Both the position numbers and the translations under genes were made by a program. From Gammaproteobacteria bacterium (GTDB lineage: Bacteria; Pseudomonadota; Gammaproteobacteria; JAKEHO01): 39,860 nt of DNA. The notes under the pieces are model-generated. The model worked only from the letters and a program-made list of their open reading frames with translations. It did no database searches and was not told the origin of the DNA. Every line of letters starts with the position of its first letter. Position 1 is the first letter of the stretch. The stretch lies in assembly GCA_027296625.1 (NCBI GenBank), contig JAPUIX010000012.1:1-39860 (forward strand). The letters are read 5' to 3'. This document shows positions 1 to 12,065 of this stretch, piece after piece.

Positions 1-1
1 T

Positions 2-961
2 AAGGAGTCGCGCAAACAACTTGATCGCACTCTGAGCAAGAAGGTAGAGGTAGAAAATGAGTTGAGTGGCGCCCGCGAGCAGGTGGAATCTCTCGAAGCT
101 AGCCTGCGGGAGCTAGAGCAGCAACGAATCACTTGTGAACAGGAAGTTCAGGAATTTCGGGACGAATTAGATCAAGTTAGAATGGCAAGACAGACTACAC
201 GCGTTCGCATGCAGACACTAAGGGAGCAACTCGATAGTGCGGGATTTCAGCTCGATGAAATACTGTCCTCTTTACCAGAGGATGCCGAAGACGCCACGTG
301 GCAAGAACGCCTAGATGCTGTCAACCGAAAGATTGATCGATTGGGCGCCATCAATCTTGCCGCAATTGATGAATTCTCGCAGCTGTCTGAGCGCAAGACC
401 TATCTTGATAGTCAGCATGATGATTTGCATGAGGCGCTTACGACCCTAGAAAATGCTATTCGTAAGATCGATCGTGAAACACGGACTCGATTCAAGGAGA
501 CTTTTGACAAGCTAAATACGAACTTACAATCGATGTTCCCACGTTTATTTGGTGGCGGGCATTCATATCTAGAACTTACCGGCGATGACCTATTGCAGAC
601 TGGCGTGACCGTGATGGCAAGGCCGCCAGGAAAGCGCAACACGAACATTCACCTGCTTTCTGGTGGCGAAAAAGCATTGACGGCCGTAGCACTGGTATTT
701 GCAATCTTTGAGCTCAATCCGGCCCCATTTTGTCTTCTTGATGAAGTGGATGCACCGCTCGATGATACTAACGTGGCGCGCTTCTGTGATCTGGTCAAGT
801 CCATGTCGGAACGGGTGCAGTTTGTATTGGTTACCCATAATAAGATCACCATGGAAATCACCGAACAGTTAGTGGGAGTGACGATGCAGGAGGCAGGGGT
901 CTCGCGTCTCGTCGCGGTTGACATGGATCAAGCGGTGGAGCTCGCAACGGCAACGGCCTAA
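2..961 (+). CDS. smc: Chromosome partition protein SMC, C-terminal part (5' truncated by window)
   Basis: The frame is open to the left edge, so only the last 319 residues of a protein usually near 1,150 residues are present. SMC is the ATPase core of the condensin-like complex that compacts and helps segregate chromosomes. The fragment begins with heptad-rich coiled coil (returning arm) and ends in the C-terminal half of the ATPase head. The ABC signature LSGGEK lies at 656-673, followed by the Walker B stretch FCLLDEVD at 728-751 and the D-loop. The TAA stop is 2 nt before the zipA ATG, so the two genes are probably cotranscribed, as in pseudomonads. The N-terminal Walker A half and the hinge are outside the window. 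A TTG at 62 is an internal codon, not a start, because the frame continues upstream. Confidence 0.95.
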   Translation, partial: KESRKQLDRTLSKKVEVENELSGAREQVESLEASLRELEQQRITCEQEVQEFRDELDQVRMARQTTRVRMQTLREQLDSAGFQLDEILSSLPEDAEDATWQERLDAVNRKIDRLGAINLAAIDEFSQLSERKTYLDSQHDDLHEALTTLENAIRKIDRETRTRFKETFDKLNTNLQSMFPRLFGGGHSYLELTGDDLLQTGVTVMARPPGKRNTNIHLLSGGEKALTAVALVFAIFELNPAPFCLLDEVDAPLDDTNVARFCDLVKSMSERVQFVLVTHNKITMEITEQLVGVTMQEAGVSRLVAVDMDQAVELATATA

Positions 962-963
962 CT

Positions 964-1740
964 ATGAATGACCTGCGGTTGATACTGTTAGGCGTCGGTT
1001 TGCTCCTCATCGCAGGCATTTACCTTTGGGAGAATGCTAAGGTGCATCGTGCCAAACCCGGTAGCGAGCCTCGGGTCAATGAAGCAGGGGATCTGATCGA
1101 TCTGGTAATAGCTCCCCAGCCTGATGACGATAAGCACGGCAGGGCTGCACTGAGTGACCTTGACCGTCCACTGATGGCATTCAAATTCAATGAGGCCGCC
1201 CAGGTTACTTCAGCCGATTTCATTACCATGGCGCCCGAGGCCGCGCTGAGCGATGAAGCGCACACATCAGATGAGCGTCATGCAGGTGATACATCACGCA
1301 TTGGACAACAGGATCTAAATGAAGAGCACATCATCTTGCTATATGTCACAGCCGCAGATGGTAAGACCTACCGGGGAACTGAAATTGTGAAGGCGGTGGA
1401 GGAAGTAGGAATGACCTATGGGTCCATGGGCATATTCCACCACTATGGTGTTGATAGCGAATTATCCGAGCAACCATTATTTAGCCTGGCGAATATGTTG
1501 GAGCCGGGTCACTTCGATCTCACCCACGTAGAAACCCTCATTACGCGGGGGCTTGCTGTTTTCATGCGCTTGCCTGGGCCGATGCGAGCAAAAGATATAT
1601 TCTCACTCATGTTAGACGTCACGAAGCGCCTTGCTGATGTGCTTGGTGGCGATGTGCGGAGTGCGGATCATCAATTGCTTAAAGAAAACGATATCAAAGC
1701 GATTCATGCCAGGATTGCATCCATTGGCGGCGAACAGTAA
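964..1740 (+). CDS. zipA: Cell division protein ZipA
   Basis: ZipA is an inner-membrane protein that tethers FtsZ to the membrane at the division site and is restricted to gammaproteobacteria. The 258-residue product has one N-terminal membrane segment (about residues 4-22, LRLILLGVGLLLIAGIYLW) followed by a basic patch. An acidic, low-complexity linker comes next. The C-terminal ZipA/FtsZ-binding domain starts near residue 118 with a DLNEEHIILLYV stretch and runs to the end, and includes an MTYGSMGIFHHY segment typical of the family. The start ATG lies 2 nt after the smc stop, and ligA follows after about 130 nt. The smc-zipA-ligA order supports the call. Confidence 0.93.
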   Translation: MNDLRLILLGVGLLLIAGIYLWENAKVHRAKPGSEPRVNEAGDLIDLVIAPQPDDDKHGRAALSDLDRPLMAFKFNEAAQVTSADFITMAPEAALSDEAHTSDERHAGDTSRIGQQDLNEEHIILLYVTAADGKTYRGTEIVKAVEEVGMTYGSMGIFHHYGVDSELSEQPLFSLANMLEPGHFDLTHVETLITRGLAVFMRLPGPMRAKDIFSLMLDVTKRLADVLGGDVRSADHQLLKENDIKAIHARIASIGGEQ

Positions 1741-1869
1741 GGTTCCGCTGTGATTATTTGCGAGGCGCCCAACTGGGTTTTATTAAACTGCACTGCAAAC
1801 CCGCTAGCGATCTCTCAGGATCCTTGATCTTTAGGCTGCCCATGTCCAGGGGCACCCTGCTCTGGTTGA

Positions 1870-3891
<2,022 letters not shown>

Positions 3892-3994
3892 GTTATAATG
3901 ACCCCTTACCCAGTTCGAGCCGCCCTGCATTCGTCGTAACGCTCGACGTCGGGATCGCCGTCCCGTGTCTGCTTGTACAGTCCGCAAGTCGCCC

Positions 3995-5623
3995 TTATGC
4001 AGCTACGTGGCCTGCATGCGATGGGTCTGGCCACAGGACCGTATCATGCGGCGGTTGCTTCAGATCGGGCTCTGGATAGTCTCGGGTGTAGTGGAGGCCA
4101 CGGCTCTCTCTGCGCTGGAGCGCCGAACGAATGATGAGGTCGGCGACCTCGACGAGGTTGCGCAGCTCAATGAGATCGTTTGTAACCCGGAAATGACCGT
4201 AATATTCAGCGATTTCCGCCCGCAGCAGGTCAATGCGGTGTTTGGCCCGCTGTAGTCGTTTGGTTGTGCGTTCGATGCCCACGTAATCCCACATAAAGCG
4301 CCGGAGTTCGTCCCAGTTGTGGGAAACCACCACTTCTTCGTCGGAATCCGTAACCCGGCTTTCATCCCAATCGGGCAATTCATCTGGCTCCGGCGCACGC
4401 CCTAACGCCGCGCAGATTTCTTTATATGCTGAGTGTGCAAATACAACACACTCCAAGAGCGCATTGCTTGCGATCCGGTTGGCACCATGTAAACCCGTAC
4501 ATGCCACTTCACCGATAGCATATAAACCCGGAATATCGGTTCGTCCATATCGATCTGTGACGATGCCGCCACAGATGTAGTGGGCAGCGGGGACAACCGG
4601 AATAGGTTTCTTGGTTAAATCAAACCCGAATTTCAGGCAGCTCGCGTAAACTGTCGGGAAATGGGATTCGATGAAATCAGCCGGTTTGTGACTAATGTCG
4701 AGGTAGACACTGTCACTTCCGAGACGCTTCATTTCATGATCGATAGCCCGCGCGACAATGTCACGTGGAGCAAGTTCTGCACGGGAGTCGAAGCGGTCCA
4801 TGAACGGCTGGCCGTCGGGCAGCAGCAGCTTGCCACCCTCGCCACGAATGGCCTCGGTGATCAGGAAGGATTTGGCGCCCGGGTGATACAGAATTGTTGG
4901 ATGAAACTGGATGAATTCCATGTTGGCGATTGGGCACCCAGCACGCCACGCCATGGCGATACCATCCCCTGTGGAAACATCGGGATTGCTGGTAAAAAGA
5001 TATACCTTACCCGCGCCGCCCGTCGCAAGAACGACAAAACATGCGCGAAATACAGAGACTCTGTCGTCTTCTCGATCGTAGACATAGGCGCCGAGACAAC
5101 AGTTCGTGGGGAGTCCGCGCTTGGGACCTGTAATGAGGTCAATAGCGACGTGGCGCTCGAACAGGTCAATGTGGCGATGGGCGCGTGCTTTACTCTCAAG
5201 TGTTCGCTCGATGGCTGAGCCGGTGGCGTCTGCCGCGTGAGCGATACGCCGATGACTGTGTCCGCCTTCTTGGTGCAGGTGATAATCCATGCGACCGTCG
5301 GGCTTACGGACCTGGGTGAAATCGACCCCCAGATCAAAAAGCCATTGAATGCTGTCGCGACCGTGGGCGACCACAAACTCGACTATTTCACGTTTACAGA
5401 GCCCAGCACCCGCGTTGAGGGTATCCTCAACGTGGGACCCCACGGAGTCGCAAGCGTCGAGCACCGCCGATATGCCCCCCTGCGCGTATAGGGTTGCCCC
5501 CTCTTGCACCGACCCCTTCGAGAGTACCGCAACTCGGACGTGCTCAGCGAGTTGCAAGGCCAGACTCAGACCGGACGCGCCGCTGCCGATGATGAGTACA
5601 TCATAGTGGTACTGGTGAGCCAT
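3995..5623 (-). CDS. nadB: L-aspartate oxidase NadB
   Basis: NadB oxidises L-aspartate to iminoaspartate with FAD, the first step of bacterial NAD synthesis. The 542-residue length fits the family (E. coli about 540). The N-terminus holds the dinucleotide-binding motif GSGASG at residues 13-18. Downstream are the ATGGAGKVY and [14 protein letters not shown]/substrate stretches, the catalytic-region HPT motif, and the C-terminal flavin motif [20 protein letters not shown]-terminal helical domain follows. The gene is divergent from rpoE, as in E. coli and Pseudomonas, with 138 nt between them. No NadA or NadC gene is in the window, and no strong ribosome-binding site is visible. Confidence 0.96.
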   Translation of the reverse strand: MAHQYHYDVLIIGSGASGLSLALQLAEHVRVAVLSKGSVQEGATLYAQGGISAVLDACDSVGSHVEDTLNAGAGLCKREIVEFVVAHGRDSIQWLFDLGVDFTQVRKPDGRMDYHLHQEGGHSHRRIAHAADATGSAIERTLESKARAHRHIDLFERHVAIDLITGPKRGLPTNCCLGAYVYDREDDRVSVFRACFVVLATGGAGKVYLFTSNPDVSTGDGIAMAWRAGCPIANMEFIQFHPTILYHPGAKSFLITEAIRGEGGKLLLPDGQPFMDRFDSRAELAPRDIVARAIDHEMKRLGSDSVYLDISHKPADFIESHFPTVYASCLKFGFDLTKKPIPVVPAAHYICGGIVTDRYGRTDIPGLYAIGEVACTGLHGANRIASNALLECVVFAHSAYKEICAALGRAPEPDELPDWDESRVTDSDEEVVVSHNWDELRRFMWDYVGIERTTKRLQRAKHRIDLLRAEIAEYYGHFRVTNDLIELRNLVEVADLIIRSALQRRESRGLHYTRDYPEPDLKQPPHDTVLWPDPSHAGHVAA

Positions 5624-5683
5624 TGGGCTTAAGCTGATATAATCAATTTTTTGCGTAACTTACTGATTACGGCGCTTTCTTGC

Positions 5684-5710
5684 GAACTTTATTGGTTAAA
5701 AATGGTCTAT
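5684..5710 (+). promoter_or_regulatory. Sigma-E type promoter of the rpoE operon
   Basis: GAACTT at 5684-5689 and TCTAT at 5706-5710 are separated by exactly 16 nt. This matches the sigma-E (RpoE/AlgU) consensus, roughly GGAACTT-N16-TCTGA. A start near 5716 would give a leader of about 46 nt before rpoE. It implies that sigma-E activates its own operon, as known in E. coli and P. aeruginosa; that step is inference here. Confidence 0.8.
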
Positions 5711-5761
5711 GGTTAAGGCCGCAGGGAGCTGCCGTGATAATAACATAAGAGGGAAGCCCGA

Positions 5762-6337
5762 ATGGGCGACAGCAGCGCCGATCAACAGCTGATCCGGCGG
5801 GTACAGCAAGGCGACAAAAAGGCATTCGACCTGCTGGTACTGAAGTATCAGCACCGGATCATCAATCTGGTATCAAGGTTTGTCCGGGACCCGAATGACG
5901 CTTTGGATGTTGCACAGGAGGCCTTTTTTAAGGCATATCGGGCTTTACCGAGCTTTCGTGGTGATAGCGCCTTCTATACCTGGATGTACCGGATTGCCAT
6001 CAATACAGCCAAGAATTATCTGGTCGTACAGTCACGAAGGCCGGTTGAGCGGGAGCAGGACCTTGCTGAAAGTGAACAAATTGCACTAGAGTCTGCTCTA
6101 AATGATATTGCGACGCCAGAGCATATGCTCCTAACGGATGAAATTGGGACGACGATCCTCAAAGCAATCGAAGACTTGCCCGAAGATCTTTCCACGGCAA
6201 TTACCCTGCGCGAAGTGGAAGGCCTGAGTTATGAAGAGATCGCAGCGGTGATGGCATGTCCAATTGGCACGGTGCGATCACGGATATTTCGCGCACGGGA
6301 AGCCATCGATAAACGTTTAAAACCGTTACTCGAGTAG
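5762..6337 (+). CDS. rpoE: RNA polymerase sigma-E factor (RpoE/AlgU)
   Basis: This ECF sigma factor directs RNA polymerase to envelope-stress genes and is held at the membrane by RseA. The 191 residues equal the E. coli length. Region 2 occupies about residues 20-95 with the core-binding and -10 recognition stretch DALDVAQEAFFKAYRALPSF. Region 4 (about 135-185) carries the helix-turn-helix LSYEEIAAVMACPIGTVRSR. An AGAGGGA ribosome-binding site lies about 8 nt before the ATG. The gene heads rpoE-rseA-rseB-rseC-mucD and follows a sigma-E promoter. Confidence 0.97.
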   Translation: MGDSSADQQLIRRVQQGDKKAFDLLVLKYQHRIINLVSRFVRDPNDALDVAQEAFFKAYRALPSFRGDSAFYTWMYRIAINTAKNYLVVQSRRPVEREQDLAESEQIALESALNDIATPEHMLLTDEIGTTILKAIEDLPEDLSTAITLREVEGLSYEEIAAVMACPIGTVRSRIFRAREAIDKRLKPLLE

Positions 6338-6352
6338 GAATGAAAGAAGACC

Positions 6353-7069
6353 ATGAATGAGAAAGCCCGTAAACAGTTATCCCTGTTGATGGATGGTGAG
6401 CTGTCGGACGCCGACAGCAAAAACCTTATTCGCGCTTTACTAAGCGATCGCGCCCTTCGGGCAGCATGGGAACGCTATCACCTCATCAGCAGCACATTGA
6501 AATCCAGCACACCCACAGCATATGGCCGCACGCTTGTCGACAGAGTCAGCGATGCCCTATCAGAGGAACCAACGGTGCTGGCACCGCAGTGGCACGTTAA
6601 TCGGTTTGTCAAGCCTGTCGCGGGCTTTGCTATTGCCGCCTCTGTGGCAGCAGTGGCAGTACTGACCGTGCAGCAAAATAACTCAAACGTTAACCCTGAA
6701 CGCGTCGAGCAGGTTGTGCAACATCAGCCGGTGACCGATGGTTCCGGTGAGAGGCCACCGCAGTCAGCTCAACCGAAGCGCGTCGTGATAGCGGGCACTG
6801 AGACACCGGTCCAGCGCTTGGTTCAAAGCCCCCCGGTCGTGACCGTAAGCAGCAGCGATAGTCCGCAGTCGGTTGTGCGCCCGCAGGTTACAGGCGTGGT
6901 GACGGTGGAGTCACAGCCGGTCATCGGACCTCAATGGATTCAGGGACAGTCAGCAGTTGCATCACGCCTCAATAGTTACCTAGTCAATCACAATGAGTAT
7001 GGGGCGAATATCGCTATGCAGGGAATGCTTCCTTATGTGAGAATTGTCACATATGAACCAAGCGAGTGA
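6353..7069 (+). CDS. rseA: Anti-sigma-E factor RseA/MucA
   Basis: RseA is a single-pass inner-membrane protein whose cytoplasmic N-terminus sequesters sigma-E. DegS- and RseP-type proteolysis releases the factor under envelope stress. The 238-residue product shows the conserved anti-sigma N-terminus (about residues 1-70, with LSLLMDGELSDADS and AAWERYHLIS). One membrane segment lies at about 87-107 (PVAGFAIAASVAAVAVLTV), followed by a Gln/Pro/Val-rich periplasmic part. It sits 15 nt after rpoE, and its end overlaps the rseB start. No degS or rseP gene is in the window. Confidence 0.92.
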   Translation: MNEKARKQLSLLMDGELSDADSKNLIRALLSDRALRAAWERYHLISSTLKSSTPTAYGRTLVDRVSDALSEEPTVLAPQWHVNRFVKPVAGFAIAASVAAVAVLTVQQNNSNVNPERVEQVVQHQPVTDGSGERPPQSAQPKRVVIAGTETPVQRLVQSPPVVTVSSSDSPQSVVRPQVTGVVTVESQPVIGPQWIQGQSAVASRLNSYLVNHNEYGANIAMQGMLPYVRIVTYEPSE

Positions 7070-8057
7070 CGGCAAAGCACGCCATCAAGCCTTTTGTTTC
7101 TACAGGCTGTTTTTATTCGTACTGATATTCCCCAGCAGCGCTCAGGCGACTGATACCTCTGTTACTGCTCGGACCATCTTGGACAAGATGTCCCAAGCCA
7201 CGCAACGGCTGAATTATGATGGGACGTTTGTCTACCGACATGGTGATGAGATGGACACGATGCGCATTATTCATAAGGTGGAGGATGGCAGGGAATATGC
7301 GCGACTCGTGTCCTTAACTGGGGTCGCCCGTGAGGTAATCCGTGACAATGAGTCAGTGACGTGTATTTTCCCGGATGAGAAAGCGGTGATGGTGGAAAAG
7401 AGCCGGCCACGTAAGCTCCTGCCCGCTAGGCTCCCGGAGCCAATTGAAACCGTTGGTGAGTTTTATACTTTCTCGCTTGCGGGAACGGATCGCATCGCCG
7501 GCCGATCCACGTGGATCGTCAGCATCAATCCAAAAGACCAGTTCCGTTACGGATACCGGTTATGGGTTGACCTGGAAACCAACCTGCTGTTGAAATCTGA
7601 GTTGCTGAATCACAATGGAGACACACTGGAACAAATTCTGTTTACGCAGATCAGTTTGCCTGAGGACATCCCTGAGTCCCTATTGAAGCCTGCGATCTCA
7701 GGTAAGGATTATACATGGTACACCCGTAGCTCAGAGGCCTCTGCCGCAAGAGCCGGCAACGGGCAATGGAAGGTTACGTGGTTGCCCGGCGGTTTCGCGA
7801 TGAGCGATTATGAAATACAACCAATGGCAATCAGCCGGATGCCGGTTGATCATATGATGTTTTCTGATGGGCTTGCGATGATTTCGGTGTTTATCGAAGA
7901 ACAAGAGCAAGTTAGCGACACCTTGGAAGGCCTTTCACAGATGGGCGCAGTGAACGCCTTTGGTATCCTAGTGGGGGGGCATCAGGTGACCGCAGTCGGC
8001 GAGGTACCGCGGGTAACGGTTGAGAAGATCGCTACATCCGTCGTCCAGCGTAATTAG
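7053..8057 (+). CDS. rseB: Sigma-E regulatory protein RseB/MucB
   Basis: RseB is the periplasmic protein that binds RseA and protects it from cleavage, releasing it when mislocalised lipids or LPS are sensed. From the ATG at 7053 it has 334 residues. The signal peptide covers about residues 10-32 (hydrophobic YRLFLFVLIFPSSAQA, cleavage after A32). The rest is the MucB/RseB two-domain fold (LNYDGTFVYRHGDEMDTMRI near the N-terminus, GGFAMSDYE near the start of the C-terminal domain). The start overlaps rseA by 17 nt, suggesting translational coupling. A TTG at 7044 is a weaker alternative start. Confidence 0.93.
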   Translation: MNQASDGKARHQAFCFYRLFLFVLIFPSSAQATDTSVTARTILDKMSQATQRLNYDGTFVYRHGDEMDTMRIIHKVEDGREYARLVSLTGVAREVIRDNESVTCIFPDEKAVMVEKSRPRKLLPARLPEPIETVGEFYTFSLAGTDRIAGRSTWIVSINPKDQFRYGYRLWVDLETNLLLKSELLNHNGDTLEQILFTQISLPEDIPESLLKPAISGKDYTWYTRSSEASAARAGNGQWKVTWLPGGFAMSDYEIQPMAISRMPVDHMMFSDGLAMISVFIEEQEQVSDTLEGLSQMGAVNAFGILVGGHQVTAVGEVPRVTVEKIATSVVQRN

Positions 8058-8063
8058 TCATCC

Positions 8064-8510
8064 ATGATAACGCGGCGCGCCCGTATCATTGCCCAAGACG
8101 GCGATTTTGTTTGGGTTGAACCTTGTCAGCTTCGTTGCGCCGCGTGCAGTGAGGGCAGGGCATGTGGCGTAGCTGCCATCACTGACCTCCTATCGCGTAG
8201 GAAACCTAGGATCAAGGCCTATAATAATGCGGGCGGCCGTATGGGTGAAGAAGTTACTATTGGTATTGATGAACGCCGTGTCATGGTTGCATCATTGGCA
8301 GTGTATCTTGTGCCCGTACTTTCAATGCTCGCTGGTGCCATGGTTGGACAGCTTGCCATCGATTCATTTGGGTGGGTTGAATCGGATGCTGTGCCGGTCG
8401 GATGCAGTGGCTGTGGCCTGTTGAGTGGTTTCCTTTGGCTGCGTGGCTTTACCAGGCGCCGTCTTGGGGGCCGATCAAGGGAAGTATTGGTGCTGTCATC
8501 TAATCGTTAA
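8064..8510 (+). CDS. rseC: RseC/MucC family membrane protein
   Basis: RseC is an inner-membrane protein with a minor role in sigma-E control; its E. coli homologue also takes part in keeping SoxR reduced. The 148-residue protein has a cysteine cluster near the N-terminus (C21, C25, C28, C34) typical of the family. Two membrane segments follow, about residues 73-97 and 109-128, and the C-terminus is basic. It lies 6 nt after rseB. The next gene, mucD, starts 22 nt downstream of its stop. Confidence 0.9.
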   Translation: MITRRARIIAQDGDFVWVEPCQLRCAACSEGRACGVAAITDLLSRRKPRIKAYNNAGGRMGEEVTIGIDERRVMVASLAVYLVPVLSMLAGAMVGQLAIDSFGWVESDAVPVGCSGCGLLSGFLWLRGFTRRRLGGRSREVLVLSSNR

Positions 8511-8532
8511 CGAAATGGCTGCAGGAAAGCAC

Positions 8533-9972
8533 ATGAAACACTTGAATTTGCATCACGCCTCAGTGCTGTCAGTCGCCTTTTTTGGCTCGCTGTTTTATTT
8601 GCAAACAGCCTTCGCGAGAAACCTACCTGACTTTACGGCTCTTGTCGAAAAGAACAGTGCTGCCGTTGTAAATATCAGCACGTCGTTCAAACAGGCGTCC
8701 AGGCAATCACTGCCGCCAAGATTTAGCATCCCTGATATCCCTGAGGACAGCCCGTTGCACGAATTCTTCCGCCGATTCTTTGGGGAGATTCCTGAGGGAT
8801 CAGAAGGGTTTGAACCCAGATCGTCGCTCGGATCCGGATTCATCGTCTCAAAGGACGGGTATGTGATTACCAATTATCATGTTGTCAAGGATGCCGACGA
8901 AATTATCGTGCGAATGAGCGACAGACGTGAGTTTGTTGCTGAGGTAATTGGAACGGATGAACGCAGTGATATCGCAGTATTGAAAATTAGTGCGGATAAT
9001 CTGCCTGCAGTTGAGGTTGGAACGGCCGCGGACTTGAAAGTTGGAGAATGGGTGTTAGCTATTGGATCACCCTTCGGTTTCGATCACTCCGTTACCGCAG
9101 GTATTGTCAGCGCGAAAAGGCGCAGTTTACCGAATGAAAACTATGTGCCATTTATTCAGACAGACGTGGCTATTAATCCAGGGAATTCAGGTGGTCCGCT
9201 TCTCAATCTCGATGGTCAAGTCGTCGGTGTGAATTCGCAAATCTACAGCCGCACAGGAGGGTTTATGGGGTTGTCTTTTGCAGTTCCGATCGACGTCGTC
9301 ATGAACGTGTATGAGCAGCTCAGGGAACAAGGCCATGTTACACGCGGCTGGCTTGGCGTTCTTATTCAAGATGTCACGAGAGAACTTGCAGAGTCTTTTA
9401 GCATGAAGAAGCCGCACGGTGCACTTGTCGCCAAAGTATTGGCTGATAGTCCAGCGGACGGCGCAGGGATACAAGCAGGTGACATTATCGTTGCCTATGC
9501 TGGAAATTCAATTAATTTTTCGTCTGATTTGCCACCGCTCGTGGGCAATAGCCGTGTCGGTAGTGACGTGCATGTGAAGATTATACGAAACGGCAAACCG
9601 CAACTGGTGAAGGTTCATATCGCTGAGTTACCTGAAGATGATGATCTGAAGCTAGCCTCAATGGGCAAACCCGGCGGTGTTACCGACAACCGTCTCAATA
9701 TTGTTGTGCGAGATCTCACTGACAAACAGCGAGAGCAGTTAGAGATCCAAGAAGACGGTGTTGTCGTAGACAGGCTAAAAGATGGTCCAGCTAAACAAGC
9801 AGGGATTCGCAAGGGTGATGTGATCTTGCTGCTTAATAACGTCAAGGTTAAAGATGTTGATCACTTTAAAACGTTGGTAGCGAGCTTGCCCGCAGGTAAG
9901 TCCGTGCCCATCTTAGTTCAACGACGTGGCGGTCCGATCTTTCTAGCGATGAAGCTTGTGGAGGAGGAATGA
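8533..9972 (+). CDS. mucD: Periplasmic serine protease MucD/DegP family (HtrA)
   Basis: This HtrA-family protease degrades or holds misfolded envelope proteins and in Pseudomonas damps the sigma-E response. The chosen start (ATG 8533) gives 479 residues, with an AGGA ribosome-binding site 6 nt upstream. A signal peptide covers about residues 1-29 (ending in TAFA). The catalytic triad is visible as H116 (NYHVVKDAD), D146 (RSDIAVLKI) and S219 (NPGNSGGPLL). Two PDZ domains follow (from about 275 and 385). The open frame extends upstream into rseC, but that part lacks a signal peptide. It is the last gene of the sigma-E operon, as in Pseudomonas. E. coli places degP elsewhere. Confidence 0.94.
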   Translation: MKHLNLHHASVLSVAFFGSLFYLQTAFARNLPDFTALVEKNSAAVVNISTSFKQASRQSLPPRFSIPDIPEDSPLHEFFRRFFGEIPEGSEGFEPRSSLGSGFIVSKDGYVITNYHVVKDADEIIVRMSDRREFVAEVIGTDERSDIAVLKISADNLPAVEVGTAADLKVGEWVLAIGSPFGFDHSVTAGIVSAKRRSLPNENYVPFIQTDVAINPGNSGGPLLNLDGQVVGVNSQIYSRTGGFMGLSFAVPIDVVMNVYEQLREQGHVTRGWLGVLIQDVTRELAESFSMKKPHGALVAKVLADSPADGAGIQAGDIIVAYAGNSINFSSDLPPLVGNSRVGSDVHVKIIRNGKPQLVKVHIAELPEDDDLKLASMGKPGGVTDNRLNIVVRDLTDKQREQLEIQEDGVVVDRLKDGPAKQAGIRKGDVILLLNNVKVKDVDHFKTLVASLPAGKSVPILVQRRGGPIFLAMKLVEEE

Positions 9973-9974
9973 AC

Positions 9975-9996
9975 ATCCTTGCTAAACAGGCAGGAT
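9975..9996 (+). terminator. Candidate terminator hairpin after mucD
   Basis: An imperfect inverted repeat, ATCCT-T-GC (9975-9982) with GC-AGGAT (9990-9996), starts 2 nt after the mucD stop. It encloses a 7-nt loop with one bulged T. A modest T-rich stretch follows (GTCTTTAATTT), but not a proper T-tract. It could end the sigma-E operon. The rest of the gap to lepA (to 10268) holds AT-rich sequence that may contain the lepA promoter; I could not place it firmly. Confidence 0.35.
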
Positions 9997-10268
9997 TAAG
10001 AGGTCTTTAATTTGGCACAATCAAACGTTTAACGTGATCGCAGGTTCGTAATCGGTTAAAATCAGGCCACGCTGCAACCGTCCGGTTTAATTGGCTGAAT
10101 ACTCATTTAACGGGTTAACAAGTAATACGTAATAACATAGATACCCGCGCCATTACCTGTCTGATACTGTGCTATGGCATACCCGCCGGCCGCTCCAAAA
10201 GGCAGACTTCCTAGCAGGTAACTAACTTTCTCCCTGTTTTTTCACGGGGGTTGTTCATTCATTCTTTA

Positions 10269-12065
10269 ATGCAACACATTCGAAACTTTTCTATTATCGC
10301 GCATATCGATCATGGGAAATCGACGTTAGCTGATCGATTTATACAGATCTGCGGTGGTCTGACTGAACGTGAGATGTCGGAACAGGTTCTTGACTCAATG
10401 GAGTTAGAGCGAGAGCGTGGAATCACGATTAAAGCGCAAAATGTCACGTTGCAGTTTATGGCGAATGATGGCTGTAAATACCAGGTAAACCTAATTGATA
10501 CCCCAGGACATGTTGATTTCAGCTATGAGGTCTCTCGCTCTTTGGCAGCTTGCGAAGGTGCGTTGCTAGTAGTGGACGCAGCCCAAGGGGTCGAGGCGCA
10601 GAGTGTTGCAAACTGTATCACGGCGATTGAACAGGGGCTTGAAGTTATACCCGTTTTGAACAAGATCGATCTTCCTGCAGCAGCGCCGGAAAAAGTCATT
10701 CAAGAGATTGAGGAGATCATTGGTATCGACGCTAAGGATGCCATCCGGGTCAGCGCAAAATCAGGCCAGGGGGTGCGAGAGCTTTTAGAGGTGTTGGTGC
10801 GGCGTGTACCTCCGCCAAGAGGCAGTAGCGATGCACCACTGAAGGCACTGATCGTTGACTCATGGTTTGACAAATATCTGGGGGTGGTATCACTTGTGCG
10901 GGTTGTCGATGGGCATTTATCAACAGGACAAAAGATTCGTGTAATGTCGACAGGAAAGGAGTTTCAAGTAGATCAGGTAGGGATATTTACTCCTAAACGA
11001 ACGTCTCGTAATCGCTTGGAAACTGGTGAAGTCGGATATGTCACTGCGGGAATTAAGGACATTGATGGTGCACCCGTGGGTGATACATTGAGTGACGTTA
11101 ACGCTGAAATAGGTGGCCCGTTGCCTGGTTTTCAGGTGATTAAGCCGCGCGTCTTTGCTGGGCTCTTTCCAGTAGACTCTAGTGACTATGGAGCCTTACG
11201 CGAGGCATTGGCTAAACTGCGCTTAAACGATGCTGCCCTACATTACGAACTGGAATCCTCTGAGGCGCTCGGATTTGGGTTTCGATGTGGGTTTCTAGGG
11301 ATGCTGCATATGGAGATCGTTCAAGAACGCCTTGAGCGCGAGTACGGATTAAACCTAATTACGACTGCACCCACAGTGATCTATGAGGTGTTGACCGCTC
11401 GTGGGAAGCAGTGCCTAATCGATAATCCAGCACAGCTACCGGCTCCAGACCAGATCAGTGAAATTCGCGAACCGATTATTCGTGCTGATATCCTTGTACC
11501 ACAGAAGCATGTAGGTAAAGTCATCTCGCTCTGCATTGAAAAGCGAGGCGTACAAAAGAAGCTACAATACCTTGGAAACCAGGTATCGCTTAGTTTCGAG
11601 TTACCGATGAGTGAGGTAGTATTAGATTTTTTTGATCGATTGAAGTCGGTAAGTCGCGGCTATGCATCATTTGACTATTCATTTTTGCGCTTTCAGCAGG
11701 CGGATATGGCAAAAGTTGATATCCTCATAAATGGGGCTAAAGTTGATGCGTTATCAACGATAGTGCATCGTGATCAGATTAGATCGCGTGGTCGCGAATT
11801 AACGGAAAGAATGAAGGAACTCATTCCGAGACAGATGTTTGACGTCGCGATTCAGGCTGCGGTTGGTTCGCATATCGTGGCGAGAGAAACGGTTAAAGCA
11901 CTACGCAAAAATGTTACAGCCAAATGCTATGGTGGCGATATCACGCGTAAGAGAAAATTGCTGGAGAAACAAAAAGCCGGCAAAAAACGAATGAAGCAGT
12001 TCGGGTCGGTGGAAATACCGCAGGAGGCCTTCATGGCAGTCTTACAGGTTGGAAAGAAGAAATGA
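10269..12065 (+). CDS. lepA: Elongation factor 4 (LepA)
   Basis: LepA is a ribosome-associated GTPase that remodels stalled or mistranslocated ribosomes and influences initiation. From ATG 10269 it has 598 residues, as in E. coli (599), and begins with the expected [15 protein letters not shown]. GTPase motifs are G1 AHIDHGKS (residues 11-18), DTPGH (77-81) and NKID (131-134). The unique C-terminal LepA domain ends in Lys-rich sequence. An in-frame TTG at 10251 would add six residues but is not supported by family length. No good ribosome-binding site is seen. The stop overlaps the lepB start (ATGA). Confidence 0.96.
   Translation: MQHIRNFSIIAHIDHGKSTLADRFIQICGGLTEREMSEQVLDSMELERERGITIKAQNVTLQFMANDGCKYQVNLIDTPGHVDFSYEVSRSLAACEGALLVVDAAQGVEAQSVANCITAIEQGLEVIPVLNKIDLPAAAPEKVIQEIEEIIGIDAKDAIRVSAKSGQGVRELLEVLVRRVPPPRGSSDAPLKALIVDSWFDKYLGVVSLVRVVDGHLSTGQKIRVMSTGKEFQVDQVGIFTPKRTSRNRLETGEVGYVTAGIKDIDGAPVGDTLSDVNAEIGGPLPGFQVIKPRVFAGLFPVDSSDYGALREALAKLRLNDAALHYELESSEALGFGFRCGFLGMLHMEIVQERLEREYGLNLITTAPTVIYEVLTARGKQCLIDNPAQLPAPDQISEIREPIIRADILVPQKHVGKVISLCIEKRGVQKKLQYLGNQVSLSFELPMSEVVLDFFDRLKSVSRGYASFDYSFLRFQQADMAKVDILINGAKVDALSTIVHRDQIRSRGRELTERMKELIPRQMFDVAIQAAVGSHIVARETVKALRKNVTAKCYGGDITRKRKLLEKQKAGKKRMKQFGSVEIPQEAFMAVLQVGKKK

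Noticed and set aside
4661-5218. 185-residue plus-strand frame inside nadB
   Set aside because: It is complementary to conserved NadB sequence and has no independent start signals.
8480-8503. Sigma-E-like GGAAGT and TCTAA before mucD
   Set aside because: The spacer is only 13 nt and the -35 is poor. mucD is close enough to rseC to share the rpoE promoter.
10040-10075. GGTTCGTAATC, resembling a tRNA T-loop, in the mucD-lepA gap
   Set aside because: No matching acceptor, D or anticodon stems could be assembled around it.
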